Shown: piece by piece, positions 1 through 10,477 of the stretch | Layout: every line of letters begins with the position of its first letter | How positions within the stretch are numbered: the first letter of the stretch is position 1 | Assembly (NCBI GenBank): GCA_024741835.1 | Contig: JAENRP010000520.1 | Location: 1 to 21,551, forward strand | Direction of reading: 5' to 3' | DNA length: 21,551 nt | Source of the DNA: Diplocarpon mali | Lineage: Eukaryota; Ascomycota; Leotiomycetes; Helotiales; Drepanopezizaceae | Position numbers and translations under genes: made by a program | The notes under the pieces: generated by a model | Databases searched by the model: none | What the model was told of the DNA's origin: nothing | What the model saw: only the letters and a program-made list of their open reading frames with translations

Positions 1-345
1 ACTAGCTAAGTTGGATTAGAAATCATAGCTATACTAAATTTAGCTATAAACTCTATATCCTAGCTATAAGTCATAGTTCTATATTTAGCTATGACTTATA
101 GTACTAAGTTTAGTTAAAACTATATTACAAATCAAAGGATTACGTATTGCATTACGTATACCTATATTGATTTATAATCTAGTATAACTCCAATATACTA
201 GAAGGTTCTAGAAGCTTAAGATATTTTGTATATATAGATTGCTTTGCTCCTGTAGTTAGGAATCAAGCCTCCTAAGTCTCCAAGTTCTTCAACAACTACT
301 ACTATTACTTACTACTCAATACTACCTTACTCTCTTTACCATATC
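1..345 (+). other. LTR-like AT-rich remnant with TATA-like box
   Basis: No coding frame is visible here. The segment contains a short perfect hairpin, a TATA-like stretch (tatatataga near 229-238), and then a pyrimidine-rich tract with tcaacaactactac. This layout resembles the 3' part of a fungal LTR followed by a leader. It abuts the truncated end of the minus-strand Gypsy relic. No partner LTR is in the window, so neither the boundaries nor the family can be shown. It could equally be RIP-degraded intergenic DNA. Confidence 0.3.
64..101. repeat. 13-bp perfect inverted repeat
   Basis: CTATAAGTCATAG at 64-76 is matched by its exact reverse complement CTATGACTTATAG at 89-101, with a 12-bp spacer. 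In AT-rich DNA such a hairpin may be fortuitous or part of a degraded LTR. Confidence 0.55.
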
Positions 346-790
346 GGCCAGCCCTCATATTTCACATTAAAAGCCTTGTTTTCCCAATTCCAGCGTATGC
401 AACGCAAGGTTGCTTATATATATAACAAATCAAGGCTATTTATAGTTTAAGAGGTTATAATAGTATAACAAGTCTACCTTAGAAGAAAAGTTTGCCTTAG
501 CTAAGTTCGTAATCGAGGCTATAGCTCTACGCCTCATCTCGGAACTTCTATAGCTTAGAAGAGGTCTTATTAGCTTAAATGACCTTATCGATAACGTAGT
601 AGTTCGCTACGTCGTACTCGACCCTAGACGTTAGGTCGGCAGGTGCCTCTATCGGCGCGATTGGCACACTTATCACTCGTAGGCCGGGCCCGCGAGTAGA
701 ACCGCTTCTAATAGCAAGTACTTTTATAGAAAGCTTATCGTTAGGCAAGAGCTGCTAGTAGTATAAAGCTCGTTTCCTAGCCTTAAGAGG
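340..790 (-). pseudogene. Gypsy integrase N-terminal zinc-finger fragment
   Basis: This continues in the RNase H frame on the minus strand. It starts with a linker that contains one copy of the 23-bp motif (675-697). It then reads GKLFFQGRL-like sequence (RIP stops taken as Gln) and a segment matching the HHCC integrase finger, with Lys-Gln-Pro-Cys and then a His position followed by AGIGKTR. Both finger His codons appear as Tyr: TAT at 416-418 and TAC at 395-397 on the complement, as expected from CAT/CAC under RIP. Similarity fades near 340-375, before any DDE core, so the gene is truncated. Family knowledge: this domain binds zinc and helps integrase hold the LTR ends. Confidence 0.65.
675..697 (+). 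repeat. 23-bp ACT...AGT motif, copy 1
   Basis: Left half ACTCGTAGGCC, right half GGGCCCGCGAGT. It lies in the Gypsy linker between RNase H and integrase, and on the coding (minus) strand it is read from codon ACT, giving Thr-Arg-Gly-Pro-Gly-Leu-Arg-Val. GC-rich compared with its surroundings. Confidence 0.8.
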
Positions 791-1100
791 GGTTAGCTCC
801 TAGTCTCGATATAAGAGTGTGTTAGCCAATGTATTTATTATACCTATTCAGTATATAATAAGGAAGTTAAAGTCAGTAAAGAACTCCGCCCAGCGAGCCT
901 GCCGGGCTATTAAGTCCTTAGTTATCATAAAGTACTCAAGGGCCTTATAATCTATATATACGCGTACTATTTTCTAGGCCTTGAGTAGCTCTGCCTTATA
1001 CTAGTGGAACGATCTAAAAATCGCTAGGAGCTCCTTATCGTAAATAGGGTAATTCAGCTCGGCGTCTATCATAGCTGCTCGACGATCGACGTCTTACTGG
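780..1100 (-). pseudogene. Gypsy RNase H domain
   Basis: The minus-strand frame reads ELNYPIYDKELLAI, then [12 protein letters not shown], then [10 protein letters not shown], then FNFLIIY. These are the consecutive motifs of the Ty3-type RNase H that degrades the RNA strand during reverse transcription. The YDKEL block lies at 1031-1042 with its Glu intact. The Asp of the (T/I)D(H/Y)K motif lies at 950-952 and is intact, while the neighbouring His is Tyr through CAT/CAC to TAT. In-frame stops occur only where Gln or Trp is expected. The domain is easily recognised but cannot be translated. Confidence 0.85.
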
Positions 1101-1690
1101 GCCATTAGGGGTTTTATTAGCTGCGAGAGATCGATTAGTATGCGTCGATCAAAGTAAGGGACAATAGGCATATCCTTAGGCTAGGAGATACTGTTTTTTC
1201 CCTTTCTATAGGACTGTTTAAGGTTATAGTACTTTAGGAACTTCCTGCTGATTAAAACGTCGGTTGCTTCTAAGCTTATAATTAGGAAAGGGAAGTTGAT
1301 TTATCGCCTATCGATTATAAAGGTAAGTAAGATAGCGAATCGAATGGTTTCTCCCTTAAGGCTATTATAGTCAGTAGGAGTAATTGGTTTAAGCAGTTTA
1401 ATAAACTTCACCTTAAGTCTTTAGGAGAGCTAGTATATTAAAGACGTCTTAATAATACCGAAAATATTAGCTCTATTATTAATATAAGCAACTGTTTTAA
1501 TAAATGATCTATTTTAAGCTAGTTCTATAGGAATTAAGAACTGGCGGCCGCCTATTAATAAGTAGGAATTAAAATCTAAGTCTTTTTATAAATTATAACT
1601 TATACTATAGTAGGAGTCTTTACTATAGTTTAGCAGTTTCCTAATAGTAGGTCGTTTTCCATTTCAACTTTAGCTATTATAAACTCGCCC
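1100..1690 (-). pseudogene. Gypsy aspartic protease joined to the RNase H start
   Basis: The same minus-strand frame runs from the zinc knuckle side through a retropepsin-like region. The expected Asp-Ser-Gly-Ala active site reads Asn-Asn-Arg-Ala at 1469-1480, which is three G-to-A changes. Further on come FNFPFLIISLE-type hydrophobic strands and DVLISRKFL, resembling the DVLIGR(K/D)-type end of Gypsy proteases. After a short PIVPYFDRR segment the frame enters RNase H near 1090. The several hundred codons of RT fingers, palm and thumb, including YxDD, are absent. This relic could never have copied itself in its present form. Confidence 0.6.
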
Positions 1691-2758
1691 TACTTTTTTA
1701 GCTTAGGGCAGTCTGTTATATAATAATTAAGGGCTCTATAGTTATAGTAGAGACTAAACGACGGCTTCGGACTAGCAGACCTTTCTTAGTAGGCCGCCGG
1801 CGAGGGAAAGCAAATGCAAGGAGCTAAGGAGGTAGCTATGGCTATAGGTCTTTATAACTCCCTTTTTAGTATATTAAGGACGCAGTCCTTTAAAGGGGAG
1901 AATGCGATAGCAGAGGCGACTTATCAAGCATTATAAGCTTCTTTTTACTTAATATTATAGGCCTTGCAGTCTGCAATAGCTAAGAACTTATCTAAAGTAG
2001 TATAATTGTTATTTATTTTATACTTCTTTACTTAAAGGTCGTTCTTTAAGGCTAGGAAGACCTTTTTATAAATATCATCGAACTAGTAAGATTGATCGAC
2101 CTTACTAGCTATAGTAAGGGTAATAAACTTAGATTAGAACTTATTATATAATATTAAACCTATAGTTAGCTTGCTATATTTAAGCTTAATAGACTAAATG
2201 TAATTATAATTAAGGGACCTTTGATCTAAGACCTTAAGGATATTAATAGTATATATAAACTTATTAATAAAGATAGGATTTATATATTATAAGATTAGGT
2301 TTTAAGCTTTACCTATTGTATACTTAAAGTAAGTAGTGATCTAATCCTCTCTTAAAGTGAAGTTGCTTAAGTACTTTTAAATAAATACCTTTATAGCTAT
2401 CTTTTAAGTATTATAAGTGATTTTGCCTTAGTAGTTACTAAAATGGGTTTAAAGGTACTTAATTTAATAAGGGTCGATAGCTAGGACTAAAGGTCGGATG
2501 ATTAGGAAGTAGTGGTTTAAGAAAGGCAGTAAGTTAGTAGTAAAGGACCGAGTATTCTAAGGGCTAGCACTTAAAGAAGAAGGGGCAGTAGTATTATTTT
2601 AAAGAGCAGCGGCTATAGTAGCACTAATAAGGTTTGCAATTTCAGCCTGCTAAGCAATTAAAAAGAAAGGGGCCGATATAGTAAGGGTAGCTATTATTAA
2701 AGAGAGTATATCTTCTTTCTTAACTTCAATCGATAGCAATAGGGTATTTCGAAAATCT

Positions 2759-2781
2759 ACTTATAGGCTAGGCCTAGGAGT
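2759..2781 (-). repeat. 23-bp ACT...AGT motif, copy 2, with flanking 7-bp direct repeat
   Basis: The plus strand reads ACTTATAGGC, then TAGGCCTAGGAGT. AAAATCT precedes it at 2752-2758 and is repeated exactly at 2782-2788. In the gag frame (minus strand) Asp-Phe codons occur on both sides of the motif, so the inserted length is 30 bp. Confidence 0.85.
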
Positions 2782-2853
2782 AAAATCTATACTAAGGGAG
2801 GTTTCTTCTTAAGTAAGCTTAAAAAGGGGAATATCTTTAAGACTAGGGTTAGC

Positions 2854-2912
2854 AGTAAGGCCTATAGAACTAGTAGTAGTAAGGCCTATAGAACTAGTAG
2901 TAGTAAGGCTTA
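2854..2912. repeat. 24-bp tandem repeat, two full units plus a partial
   Basis: The unit starting agtaaggcctatagaac occurs at 2854-2877 and again at 2878-2901 with no differences, followed by a partial unit starting at 2902. Its length is a multiple of three and it lies in the minus-strand gag frame, so it adds eight residues per copy (Ala/Leu-rich). Confidence 0.85.
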
Positions 2913-3359
2913 GTAGTAGAGGTGCGGTTAACCTTTTACTTCTTTTAAGTGGTATAAGATTAGAGGTTATAAGTACTAACTCTCTTTATATTATCTGGTT
3001 TAGTCTAAAGGGACCTAATGCTAAATAATGACCTATTTAAAAGGGGGAAGATTAGTATAAGCAAAGCTATATATATTCTTAAAGCCTTCTAATAGAGTAT
3101 ATATTAAGGTATTATAGGTTTATAGATCTTAAAAGAAAAGGTTTTACTTTAGGATTACGTCTCTTTACTAATTAGGAGTTGCAATAAGGTTGTATAAGGA
3201 AGGGTGTAATGCAAATCCAAGGAAGTAAAGTCTAAAGCTTATCACTTTACTAAAGTTAACCTAGTCTTAAACGGTATAGTATAACCTATTAAGGCTAACT
3301 AAGTCTCTATATATAAATGTAGGTATAGGTCCTTTAGTTTATACTTAAGGGTTTTAAAG

Positions 3360-3557
3360 GAAGGAGTAAGGAGCTTCGAAGAGTATAAGGAGAGTTGTCG
3401 ATAAGTATAGGTTAATAGGGAGTATAGAGAAGGTCGATGACTTATTCGCAAGGAGGGTTTTTTAAGGAGTCGAGTTATATTTAAAGGTTTCGAAGGAGTA
3501 AGGAGCTTTGAAGAGTAAAAGGAAAGTTATTAATAAGTATAGGTTGATAAAAGCGAA
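3360..3557. repeat. Degenerate direct repeat, about 65 bp, period 132 bp
   Basis: The block starting gaaggagtaaggagct at 3360-3425 recurs at 3492-3557. Both contain gaagagta, then an ata(a)gtataggtt core. Most differences are transitions. This looks like an old two-copy tandem array in an LTR or untranslated leader. Confidence 0.65.
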
Positions 3558-3811
3558 GGGTATAGAGTATTTATAAGAGAGGGAGAGAGTCAAAAAGAGA
3601 AAAGTTATTATATTGCTTTAGGCAGCAGCCTATACTAGCGAAGCAAGGATATAGTAAATATATTTTTTTCTTTTCGAATTGAAATTAAAGGTGAATTTCC
3701 ATTTGTAAAATAGAGTAGGTAAGAGGTCGAAAAATAAGCTAATCTTATATTTAAAGGTCGTTTTTCAGCTTCCTTTGAAAACTAGATTAATAAGATCTAG
3801 GCACTATATAT

Positions 3812-3876
3812 AAGTTGCTTAAGGCAGTTTATAATAGAAGTATTAAGATCGAAAGATCAAGTTGCTTAAGGCAGTT
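3812..3876. repeat. 18-bp direct repeat
   Basis: aagttgcttaaggcagtt is present without mismatch at 3812-3829 and 3859-3876, 47 bp apart. No function can be assigned. Confidence 0.7.
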
Positions 3877-4084
3877 CGAAGTGACGATTTTAAAGGGGGC
3901 AGATATTAAGCTTCTTAGCAAAGGTTAAGTAGATCTTTTCTTATATTACAACTTGCTTTTAAGTGTATAAAAGGGTAAGAATCGAATAACGCTAATTGTA
4001 TTACCTTAAGAGGTATACTATATAATAGAGAAGAAAAGATAAAGAAGAAAGAGTCTTTAGTAGAGCTCCTCCAGAATAAGTATA

Positions 4085-4183
4085 GGTGCTTTACTAGCGT
4101 GCATATGATCCAGCCACCTTGCTACCTTAGCGTGCACCTGACTTCGACACGTGATATAACCGTGCACGTGATGCGGCCGTAAT
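4085..4183. other. Short segment retaining CA/TG, with repeated CGTGCA/CACGTGAT motifs
   Basis: Unlike its surroundings, this segment keeps many CpA and TpG steps and has higher GC. CGTGCA occurs at 4098-4103, 4131-4136 and 4161-4166, and CACGTGAT at 4149-4156 and 4165-4172. It ends where homology to Copia A begins. It may be a remnant of an LTR end or unmutated single-copy DNA at a junction. No gene is visible. Confidence 0.5.
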
Positions 4184-7100
4184 ACTCTCACTCTAAGGCC
4201 TAGTATCCATTTTAAAGCGTGATATTGCGCCTTCTGACAAGGCTATTCAGTCTCAAACGAGGCTCTAGTACCGCGACGTACTACGCTAAGGCAAGACTAG
4301 AAGAATCAATACTTAATAGTAGATCTGGGAGTAGTAGGAGGCGTACCGCTTAGCAGAATAATACAATCTTCTTAAGATCAAAGGGAGACTGGGAGTAACT
4401 GACTTTTTAGACTTAGTTATAGTGAAAATTAATCTAAGTTAGGCGACCCGCTTAAAGGAGGAAATAATTACTAATAAGCAGATAAGAACCTTATGCAAGT
4501 ATAACCTAATGCAGCTAAGCCGCGCCTTAGTAAGCATTGAATCTAATAAAGCGATTAATAATAAAGGGCTAGCAGTTTTTACTACTTAAGAGTCTCTCTT
4601 AGATGCCGAAACCCCTTTGCAAGCTCTAGCGAGTAGCTCTTAAAATCGCTTTATAAGCTTTAGAAGGGAGATTAGGCCCAAGTGCCCTTATAGAGGCTCT
4701 ACCAACTACTATTAGAAGCCCTAGGACTATTAGAAACTATTATACGCTATAGATAGGCGTAAGGAAAATATAAAGGTTCTCTCCTTGCAAGAGGAGGTCC
4801 TATAAATACAAAAGGCGTTAAACGCAGGAGACTAGTTCAAAGGTCTTTAAGTATAGCTTAAGGAGAATAATATTATAGTAATAATAATTAACAAATTCAA
4901 AGGAAAGGCTTTAGCCTTTAAAGAGGATGGTTTAAGCAAAAGGGAGAACTTACTAGTCTTTATAATAATAGATCCCTTTGCCTTTAATGCTTTTGAAAAA
5001 TCGTTTAATATTTACTACCTTTCTAAGCTAGAATACCACCTGCTTTCCTTAAGTACGCTCCTTAATAATTGCGCAGCTACTTATATTATTAATTTGAAGG
5101 ATTTACTTATCGCAGGTACCTTTAAGCCTTTTAGCAACTTATAGTAATATATTAAAGTAGGTACCTTAAGACTCCTAATTATTAAAAGAGGTAATAGATA
5201 TATAGCAGACTCTTTTCTATAGTGTAACGGCTCTCTTATAAGGATAAAAATTCGCAATATTGCTATTATAAAGGAGTTTACTACTAATATTATCTTAAAG
5301 AGGATCCTTGCGGATAAGGGTTTTTAATACTCTAGGGTAGACCTTACTTTGCGCTTTAAGAGTATTAGAGATTCTATAAAGTAAGCTTAGTTAAAGCGTT
5401 GCTATAATCTCGTTTTTTTTAAATATAAGCCTATTAACTATTTAGATCTTTTAAATATGCTTTAATATAACTTCTCTACCTTAATAGTATTCCCTATAGC
5501 TAAGACAACGCTTTATAATAGGTTCTAGTCTAGCTATACGCCTATTAGGATGCGGGATAATAACGCGTATATATAGTACCTTTGCGCTAGTCACTTAAGC
5601 GCAAAGGCTCTTTAAGCGTTAGTTAAGTGCGCTAAGGGAGTAAAGATCAAAGGAATATAAAGGCTAGAGTGCCTTATATACGCAGTAGCGTTTGCTAGGT
5701 AAGTTATTTCTTGCATTACCTTTAAGAACCGATCTTTAAGGCCCTTCTTTAAGATCTCCTAGGATCTCTTTAACTTTTTAAATAACTTATATAATAGTTA
5801 CTTATAGGTTCTTTTAATTAAGGATAAGTATAATAGTATACTTTAGACGTTCCTATTAAGATTAAAGGGTAGAGACGTAGTTATAAAGGTCCTCTAGGCC
5901 TTTAAAGTATAGGTAAAATGCTAATATAGGCTTTCTATTTATAAGATTAGGTAAGATAATAACACTTTAGTAATCTTCTTAAGGGAAGACTCTTTTATAA
6001 AGTATTAAAGATAGGTAAAAGAGGAGGGAATTAATTTAAAGCTTACTCTTACTTATATATATTAATCTAATAGAGGCATAGAGCAAGTAAGAAGAGAGTT
6101 GATTAAATACTCTATTAAAATAAGGATCTACGCTAGGCTTTTAATAAGCCTTTGACCAAAGGTTGTAAAGGCTGCTATATACTTTTATAATATCTCCCTA
6201 CTTGCTAAGAAGAAGATAATCTTATTAAGCGAGGCTCTCTATAGTTAGTTTAAGTAGTATTTTCAATTCTATAAGCTAGTGCTTATTAAGTAGATAATAG
6301 TAAGCTTAAAGCTTAATTAAAGTCGCGTTTATATATATAGCGCTTGCGTATACCCTTTAATTAAAGAAAGGGAGGCAGGAAAGGACCGCTAAACCTTTAA
6401 AATTAAATTATAAGGGCACTTAAGTTACTTAATTAGATATATTACCTTTAATATTTATAGAATCTAGGTTCCCATACTCTAGCGAGTAATAATAACTTAT
6501 AATATTGAATTCGATAAGTCTCTCTTCTATAGTTTAAAAGCTAAGCGCGCAAACCCTATATTGCACTAGGAACTTAAGATAACCTTCTAATTAATTAGAA
6601 AGGGAGAGGGATCTTAAGACGCTAAGTTCGAAGGCATTTTTAAGAAATTAAAGCTTATTGCAGGGCTAAATGCAATTGCTATAGAAGAAGCCACTATATA
6701 AGAAGAGCTTATATTATAAACTAATACTACTCTATAGCCTTTAACTAATAATATAAAAGGCCTTAACTTAAATCTAAATTCTTTAAAAGGCCTACTTAAA
6801 AACTTAAGGGTAAAAGTAAGCAAATTAGAAGCCACTTTGCTAGTTTTTAAAAAGGCAAATAGCGATTAAAGCTTAAGGGTGATAATTCCTTATAAAGGCC
6901 CTATTAAAGAAGGAATTGTAGACGACTTTAAAGGAGTTTTTAAAGACAAGTTCTATAAGGCGATCGGCAGATCTCTAGCTACTATTCTATATAGGAATAG
7001 AAATGGCTTAAAGGCTCTAAGATAGAATCTTTAGTTATAAAGGCAAGTCTTAGTAAACTTTAGTAAAAGGCTAAAGGTACTACTACCAAGATTTAGGAGA

Positions 7101-9185
7101 AGCTTTAATAGTCTTATAAGAAGCGACCTAATAAGAGGAGCAGGCCTTAATAATATAATACCTTAAGTTATAATACTAGCTTAAAGACTTTAAGCTTAAG
7201 AGATAAAGCTACCTAGACTCCTAAAGGAACCTCTAATAATAATAAAAATAAAAGAGGAGACTTATAAAGAAAAGCGCAAGGAGGAACTCCCTCTTTTTAA
7301 GTAAAAGAGGATAAGACACTTAAGCGTTAAGTAATAGAAGACTTTAAAAGTATACGCTACTACTTTAGAATATATACTCTTTTAAAGTAATATTAATTTA
7401 CCTTGCTCCTTATATGCGTAGGAGTTTATATCGACCTTTTAAATAAACGAATAAATAAGGGAGGATAGGAAGGACCATTTGACAGTTTATACAATTATTA
7501 AAGCTATAGTTAATAGTTAGGCAAAGGATAGAGCTTAGTCTTTTAACTACTTATAGTACTAAGGCTCTTTACTAAAGCTTCTGAAAGGATAGCTAAACTT
7601 AGAAAAGTACCCTTTTAGCAAACAATTTAAAGAAAGAGGGCGCTAAGAGATTAGGAATCTAAAATCTCAAAGTTATTAAAGAATTATGCGAAAGGACTAC
7701 TTAAAGCCTTTACTAATACTATTAAAGTGGGTTTTTACTTATAAGGTCAATAGCTTTAGCAAGCTTCTAAAGTGCCAATTATAGCTAGTTATATAAGAGG
7801 ATCTTTAAGATAAAGCTTTAATTTTCTCAACTTATATAGCTACGCTTATAGCAAGGTCTTTTAAAGTACTAATAGCGCTTGCAGCGTACTTTAATATAGA
7901 AGTAAAGCAATTCGATATTATTAATACATTTATTAACGCTCCTAAAGACCTAAGGAGTGCTTTAGTCATATGCTTCCTACTAAATGGCTTTAAGCGCCCT
8001 AATATGGTAGTAGAACTGGACCGCGCGCTCTATAGGCTAAAAGACTCTCTAGCGCTATAATATAAGAACTTTGCAAAAACGCTTAAGGGCCTTTAACTTA
8101 AGCTACTAAGTAAGGAGCCTTATATTTTTATAATAAATGATCGCATAGTCTTTATAGCGTTTTATATTAATAATATTTAAATATTATATAAGGCCTTTAA
8201 CTTAAATCAGGCGACTCATCTAATTGAAGACTTAAAGAGGGTATATAAGCTTACTATTATAAGAGATATCTCCTAGTTCCTTAGAATAAGGATTATTTAA
8301 GATAAAAAAGCAAAGAGGATCTCCTTAGTTTATAATACCTATATTAAGAAGATCGCTTAAAAGTTTAAAGCTAATATAAGGAAAGTGCTTAGTACTCTAC
8401 TATTAAAGAAGGAGTTTATTAAGAACTTAAGGCAAGCTTTTTTAAAAAAGGTAAAGGAGTACTAAGAGAAAATAGGCTTTATTCTCTATATAGCGATTAT
8501 AATACGCTTAGACGTTACATTTATAGCCTTTTAACTATCTTTCTTTCTAACTAATCTAAGCTTTAAGTACCTTTTAACTATAGATTAGATACTTTAATAT
8601 TTATATAATATGCGCTTCTTAAGAATTGCCTATAGCTTTAAGGCTAAGGAATACCAACTGGTCGCGTCTTTAAATACTTCTTTTAAAGATGATTAAAAGA
8701 CCTATAGATCCTTTTAAGGATATATCTTCTTCCTATTTAAAGGACTAATTATTTAGAAAGCGAATCGCCAAGCGACTATCATACTCTCCTTTACTAAAGT
8801 AGAACTCTATAGTATAATTTCTACTGCAAAGGAGATAATAGCTATAAAACGCCTCTTTAAAGAGATTCATATAGACTCCTTCTTTAAATAGAATATATAT
8901 TGCGATAACTAATAGATAATTCGGCTAATTGTTATAAAGAATAAGAAGATTAAAATAAGCCTTTAATATATCGAAATTAGTAATATATAGATCTGCTAAG
9001 AGTATTAAAGAGAAAGCTTTTAAATAATCTACCTCCTTATTAAAGAGATATACGCAGATAGGCTTACTAAGAACCTAGACCGCTAGAAATTTAAGAGCTT
9101 TATTTATTTATTAAATCTTTAAAGCTTTTAAACAATTGTTTAATAACTTGCACTTATTAGTAAGTAGTTACTTATTATTAAGAAA
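4184..9185 (+). pseudogene. Copia A gag-pol polyprotein, copy 1, RIP-inactivated
   Basis: A single frame (codons starting at 4191, 5061, 8163 and so on) carries the whole polyprotein with only RIP-type stops. In order: gag, with a zinc-knuckle-like KCPY...GSTN segment near 4683; protease Asn-Asn-Cys-Ala-Ala-Thr at 5064-5081, where the first Asn replaces catalytic Asp; integrase finger with His1 to Tyr (5577), His2 kept (5592), Cys1 kept (5670) and Cys2 to Tyr (5679); integrase acidic triad kept at 5763, 5955 and 6081; a coiled-coil-like linker about 6612-6870; RT motif A FDIINTF with Asp kept (7914); the YVDD box now YINN (8163-8174); RNase H with CDN kept at 8901-8909. The C-terminus is near 9120-9185. 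The gag N-terminus is missing. Confidence 0.85.
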
Positions 9186-9307
9186 CTTATACTTATAAGC
9201 TCCTACTCTCTTATAGTTATATTTATTTATTTTCTTTTATGAAGTATACTATAGAAGCTTCTCCTTTTTTAAAAATATAAAATAGGTAATATTCTTAAGC
9301 TGCTATT

Positions 9308-10477
9308 ATAAGGCGCGACCTTCTCTTAGATTCTCTTAGCTAGGGCCAGGAGCTGAGACGCTATAGCTATAAGCTCTATATAGATCTCCTTTTAAGAGAG
9401 GCCTATTAGCACTCCCTTAGCCAAAGGCCTGCTAGCAAATATACTAGCGATAGTAGGGGCGATAGTAGGAAGTGCGGCGATAAGGGCGGCAGGGGCGAGG
9501 GCAGTAGGGGCAAGGACGGGCGCGGTAATAGTAAGGGCTAAGGAGACGAACGGAGATATAAAAGGGTCGGCGGCAGCAGCAGCAGCAGGGATAGGAGTAA
9601 TAGTAGCAGCGGCGAAGGGAGGAAATAGGGCTACGGCAGAGGATAGGCTGAAGGCGAACGCAAATGGGATATTAGGAGTAAGGGAGGTAGTAGCACTACT
9701 ACTCGCAAGAGTAGCAGGCCCTTTTAGTACTAAGGTCCGATCGCTTCTATCTTTTAAAATTAGCTTAAAACTTAATAAGACTTAATAAAACGTACTATAG
9801 AAGCTTTAAAGCGTACCTTTTACTATATTAAGTAGTAGCGCTACCTTTTCCTTAAAGGCGCCGTAGGCATAGGCCGATATAATAGCCTTTTAGAAGGCAA
9901 GGAGAGGTCTGCTAGCTTATTAGCAGCTATTGCTTAATACTATATAATAAACGTAATATATACTAAAGGTGCTATTAAAGCACTAATAATTGAGATTGCT
10001 AGTACTCTTGCGTATAATGTAACGCACGCACGCGTTATCGCGCTTTATTATAGGCTTAGGTATATGGCATATAGCAGGGGCAGGGCTCTTAAGTGGCGGC
10101 AGTAGCAGGGGCAATAGCAGCAGCGGCTTATTGCCTAGCAAATGCTAGGATAAGCGCGCTAGGGTTGCAGCTCCTAAATGAGCGCTAGCAACTTAGCGTA
10201 AAGTTAGTATAACGCAGGGTATAAGGACTCTAAGGGTCTTACTTTGCAAAGGCGGCTAGGGCTATAATAAGCGGGAGTTCCTTCTATATTTAAAAATTAT
10301 TAGTATAAAGATAATATTTTTAAATAATAAAGGAGGGTTGTTTTTAAAAGAAGGGAAGGAGAACCTCTATAATGGAAATACTCTATAGGAAGCCTAATAG
10401 AGTACTAGTATAGAATCGCAAAGATTCTTAAGAACACTTATTACTTATAGCGACCCTTCTTATTTTAAAAGGAATGA
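9308..10477 (+). pseudogene. Copia A ORF3, copy 1: basic Gly/Ser/Arg-rich protein of unknown function
   Basis: This frame is offset by two from pol and starts about 120 bp after it. The likely start is ATA at 9308-9310, which ATG becomes under RIP. It is followed by RRDLLLDSLS and ELRRYSYKLY. From about 9440 to 9710 the product is rich in Gly, Ser, Arg and Lys (SRGDSRKCGDKGGRGEG). From 9770 to 10290 it is less biased and helix-rich (LIKRTIEALKRTFYYIK, then GAVGIGRYNSLLEGKERSA). All in-frame stops are RIP-convertible. The TGA at 10475-10477 is CGA in copy 2, so the true end may lie further on. A hydrophobic stretch LLFFLLFYIY follows at 10523-10552 in the same frame. I do not recognise the family. 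The position is that of env or accessory ORFs in other LTR elements. Confidence 0.55.

Larger units (their letters stand above)
340..2960 (-). mobile_element. Ty3/Gypsy retrotransposon relic, RT core missing
   Basis: Read on the minus strand, the order is gag (about 2960-1690), CCHC zinc knuckle (1749-1708), aspartic protease (about 1560-1240), RNase H (about 1090-790) and the N-terminal HHCC finger of integrase (about 470-380). This is the Ty3/Gypsy order up to the start of integrase. The integrase core is missing beyond about 340, and about 150 bp joins protease to RNase H where a reverse transcriptase should lie. Stops are RIP-type throughout. No LTR pair for this element was identified. 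Confidence 0.8.
1690..2960 (-). pseudogene. Gypsy gag with CCHC zinc knuckle
   Basis: A long minus-strand frame, interrupted only by RIP-type stops, runs from about 2950 to 1700 and ends in a CX2CX4HX4C knuckle. Its codons are Cys1 1747-1749 (now TAC), Cys2 1738-1740 (now TAT), His 1723-1725 (now TAT) and Cys3 1708-1710 (TGC, intact). The spacing is exact although three of four ligands are mutated. Upstream the product would be helix-rich and charged, consistent with capsid. The N-terminal part carries an in-frame 24-bp tandem repeat (2854-2901) and one 23-bp motif (2759-2781). The start codon was not found. Confidence 0.65.
2960..4183. other. Non-coding stretch, degenerate repeats
   Basis: I recognise no protein domain in this stretch. 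On the plus strand there is a purine run, aaaagggggaaga (about 3041-3053), which resembles a polypurine tract. It is followed by AT-rich DNA with several direct repeats, listed separately. It may be the LTR and leader of the Gypsy relic or another element's end, but no terminal match proves this. Its right edge meets copy 1 of Copia A at about 4184. Confidence 0.4.

Noticed and set aside
3041..3060. aaaagggggaaga as the polypurine tract of a plus-strand element
   Set aside because: No recognisable pol end before it and no LTR pair after it, so a plus-strand element here cannot be supported.
6477..6492. ACTCTAGCGAGT palindrome resembling the 23-bp motif ends
   Set aside because: Only 12 bp, without the GC-rich core, and explained by the integrase C-terminal codons of Copia A.
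6614..6835. Open frame on the minus strand, 73 codons
   Set aside because: It is the antisense of the coiled-coil-like linker between integrase and RT in Copia A copy 1, whose plus-strand frame is continuous with pol.
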